Position numbers and translations under genes: made by a program. From positions 1 to 7,489 of the forward strand of contig JABJOK010000066.1 in the NCBI GenBank assembly GCA_018664365.1: a stretch of 7,489 nt of DNA, given 5' to 3'. This DNA comes from Candidatus Peregrinibacteria bacterium. GTDB lineage: Bacteria; Patescibacteriota; Gracilibacteria; UBA1369; LOWO2-01-FULL-3. The notes beneath the pieces are model-generated. The model saw only the letters and a list, made by a program, of their open reading frames with translations, was not told the origin of the DNA and did no database searches. Positions within the stretch are counted from its first letter, which is position 1; the number at the start of each line of letters is the position of its first letter. This document shows positions 6,172-7,489 of this stretch, piece after piece.

Positions 6172-6895
6172 TAAGTTCCTTTGCGCGCTTATAAGCTTCT
6201 TCAACAGCCTCCATTAAGATTTTATCAAACCCAGACGCATCAAGATGTTTGACTGCGGCCTCTGTTGTACCACCCCTTGAAGAAATCTTACTAATTAGTT
6301 TACCAGAGCAGTCTTCTCCTTCTTCAAGAAGCTTTGCTGCTCCCAGAAACGTGCCACGTGCAATTTTACGAGCCTGTTCCTCAGAAAGCCCCATATCCAT
6401 TGCTTTCATGCGCAAAGCACGATTCATATAGTAATAGTAAGCTGGCCCACTGCCTGATAGAGCCGTTATTTTATCTATATCGTCCTCATTATCAACCTCA
6501 ACCTCAGTACCAAAACTCATCAATATATCCACTATTGCATCCTTCTCCTCATTCAGTACATCATCACTCGCATACCAACCACTAAACGCAGCTCCTACTT
6601 GCAGTGGCAGGTTAGGCATAACACGCACAATTTTCTTTGAACCTAATACTTTTATAATCTTTTCAACACTTACTCCAGCCATTATGGAAATGACAAGCTT
6701 CCCGCTAAGATCTGCGCCTGAGCCAATTGACTCAAAAGACTGTGGCTTTACAGCGATTACAACAGCATCTGCCCCGATTACCTTTTCAGATAGATCATCC
6801 TCTTTATCACATCCAACAACTTCAAAACCGCCTCTTTCTAGTGCGTCATAAATGGATTGCCCCATATTTCCAAGACCAACAATACAAATTTTCAT
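6164..6895 (-). CDS. proC: Pyrroline-5-carboxylate reductase (ProC)
   Basis: The last enzyme of proline synthesis, reducing 1-pyrroline-5-carboxylate to proline with NAD(P)H. The protein has 243 residues, a little shorter than E. coli ProC (269). The N-terminal Rossmann fold begins with GLGNMG at 7-12, followed by VKPQ at 49-52, the SIMAG segment at 70-74 and VRVMPNLPLQVG at 90-101. The dimer-forming C-terminal domain carries ALSGSGPAYYYY at 145-156 and SSRGGTTEAAVKHLD at 205-219, matching the family signature. Arg207 stands where many members have proline, which is a mild variation. The gene starts 11 nt after proB and overlaps proA. No Shine-Dalgarno is visible in the 11-nt gap, so translation probably depends on ribosomes ending proB. 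The middle position, between proB and proA, is less common than a proBA pair with proC elsewhere. Confidence 0.97.
   Translation of the reverse strand: MKICIVGLGNMGQSIYDALERGGFEVVGCDKEDDLSEKVIGADAVVIAVKPQSFESIGSGADLSGKLVISIMAGVSVEKIIKVLGSKKIVRVMPNLPLQVGAAFSGWYASDDVLNEEKDAIVDILMSFGTEVEVDNEDDIDKITALSGSGPAYYYYMNRALRMKAMDMGLSEEQARKIARGTFLGAAKLLEEGEDCSGKLISKISSRGGTTEAAVKHLDASGFDKILMEAVEEAYKRAKELND
6177..6182 (-). promoter_or_regulatory. Shine-Dalgarno deciding the proA start
   Basis: AAAGGA on the minus strand lies inside the end of proC, 5 nt before the ATG at 6171 and 14 nt before the ATG at 6162. The spacing favours the 6171 start. This is the one clear Shine-Dalgarno in the window. Confidence 0.6.
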
Positions 6896-6906
6896 TATAA
6901 AAATGA

Positions 6907-7489
6907 TTAGTCAGATTTTTTCTTTGGCCTAAAGTATGAACCAATGTGTTCACCATTAAGAACTCTAACAACAACGTCCTTTGCGGAGCTATTAGCAATA
7001 TAAACTCCAGTACCATGTCTCGCTACTTCTTGAGCCATCTTAAACTTGGTCTCCATCCCTCCTTTTCCAAAAGAAGACTTATCTTCAGTAATAATATTCT
7101 CAGGAATTTCCTGATCAAAATCAAATTCAGGGATAACAACACCCTTTTCGTCATAAACTCCATCAATACTGCTCAAAATCAGGAATACATCTGCAAAGAG
7201 CATCTTTGAAACAATTCCCGCAAGCTCATCATTATCAGTAAACATAAGCTCATCAATACATACAAAATCATTCTCATTCATAATGGGGATAATGTCCTCA
7301 TTAAAAAGAGACTGAATACAGTTCTTTGTATTTAGGAAATGATTTCTATTCTCAAAATCCTGCCTAGTGGCAAGCATCTGAGCTACAGTCACACCATGTT
7401 CCTTGAATAGTCCTGAATATATCTCCATGAGCTTAACTTGGCCAACAACCGCACGCAGCTGCCTGTTAGTTACATCATCATATTTAAGT
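6907..7489 (-). CDS. proB: Glutamate 5-kinase (ProB), 5' end outside the window, no PUA domain
   Basis: The first enzyme of proline synthesis: ATP-dependent phosphorylation of glutamate to glutamyl 5-phosphate. The reading frame stays open to the window edge, so the ATG at 7428 is not the start. About 193 C-terminal residues are visible, and by alignment to memory of E. coli ProB roughly 70 N-terminal residues are missing. The first residues in frame (RQLRAVVGQVKLM) match the family block RQLLAAVGQxRLM. Then come TVAQMLATR, IIPIMNENDFV, FTDNDELAGIVSKM, a SSIDGVYD strand, and FGKGGMETKFKMA, the GGMxTK motif of the amino acid kinase fold. The chain ends at NGEHIGSYFRPKKKSD, where E. coli ProB continues for about 100 residues as a PUA domain. 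This short form is known in other bacteria. Proline feedback sites lie in the kinase domain, so inhibition may remain. It is first in a proB-proC-proA order. Confidence 0.95.
   Translation of the reverse strand, partial: LKYDDVTNRQLRAVVGQVKLMEIYSGLFKEHGVTVAQMLATRQDFENRNHFLNTKNCIQSLFNEDIIPIMNENDFVCIDELMFTDNDELAGIVSKMLFADVFLILSSIDGVYDEKGVVIPEFDFDQEIPENIITEDKSSFGKGGMETKFKMAQEVARHGTGVYIANSSAKDVVVRVLNGEHIGSYFRPKKKSD

Noticed and set aside
6172..6204. ATG at 6204 as start of proA
   Set aside because: It would overlap proC by 41 nt and add residues with no ProA similarity; AAAGGA 5 nt before 6171 favours the later start.
6894..6899. TATAAT over the proC start codon as a promoter
   Set aside because: Transcription from it would begin inside proC; it is best explained by an AT-rich gap followed by ATG.

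Overview
This is an AT-rich bacterial window (roughly 40% GC by eye, not counted) with seven protein-coding genes packed almost end to end. There are no RNA genes, mobile elements or CRISPR arrays. The standard genetic code fits, because every frame ends at TAA or TAG. Compact genes, mostly absent Shine-Dalgarno sequences, a YerC/YecD-type TrpR-like regulator and a large unrecognised protein would suit a Candidate Phyla Radiation (Patescibacteria/Parcubacteria-like) bacterium. This is an inference from style, not a proven placement.

Left part (1-1534): a short TrpR-like regulator on the minus strand ends at a clear intrinsic terminator (17-40). It is divergent from a plus-strand HemK/PrmC-like methyltransferase. 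The 132 bases between the two start codons hold two opposed promoters. Both have a perfect TTGACA -35 box, a 16-bp spacer and a shared TCCTC element just downstream of the -35. This suggests one regulator may control both genes.

Middle part (1531-4896): the methyltransferase gene converges on a family M29 aminopeptidase gene, and their stop codons overlap. Upstream of the peptidase lies a 742-residue, apparently all-helical cytoplasmic protein that I do not recognise. Its N-terminal half carries three diverged copies of a Trp-anchored unit, followed by a Lys/Arg/Pro linker encoded by a 12-bp tandem repeat. Its TATAAT box sits 6 nt from the ATG, which predicts a leaderless mRNA.

Right part (4936-7489): proB (cut by the window end), proC and proA run in that order on the minus strand with 11 nt and an 8-nt overlap between them. 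Together they encode glutamate 5-kinase, glutamyl-phosphate reductase and pyrroline-5-carboxylate reductase, the whole glutamate-to-proline route. The kinase lacks the C-terminal PUA domain. All five genes from 1531 to 7489 run leftward, but TATAAT boxes before the unknown gene and before the peptidase suggest internal transcription starts.

The most interesting items are the Trp-anchored repeats of the unknown protein with its predicted leaderless start, the paired divergent promoters, and the full proline operon if the host is a reduced-genome bacterium.
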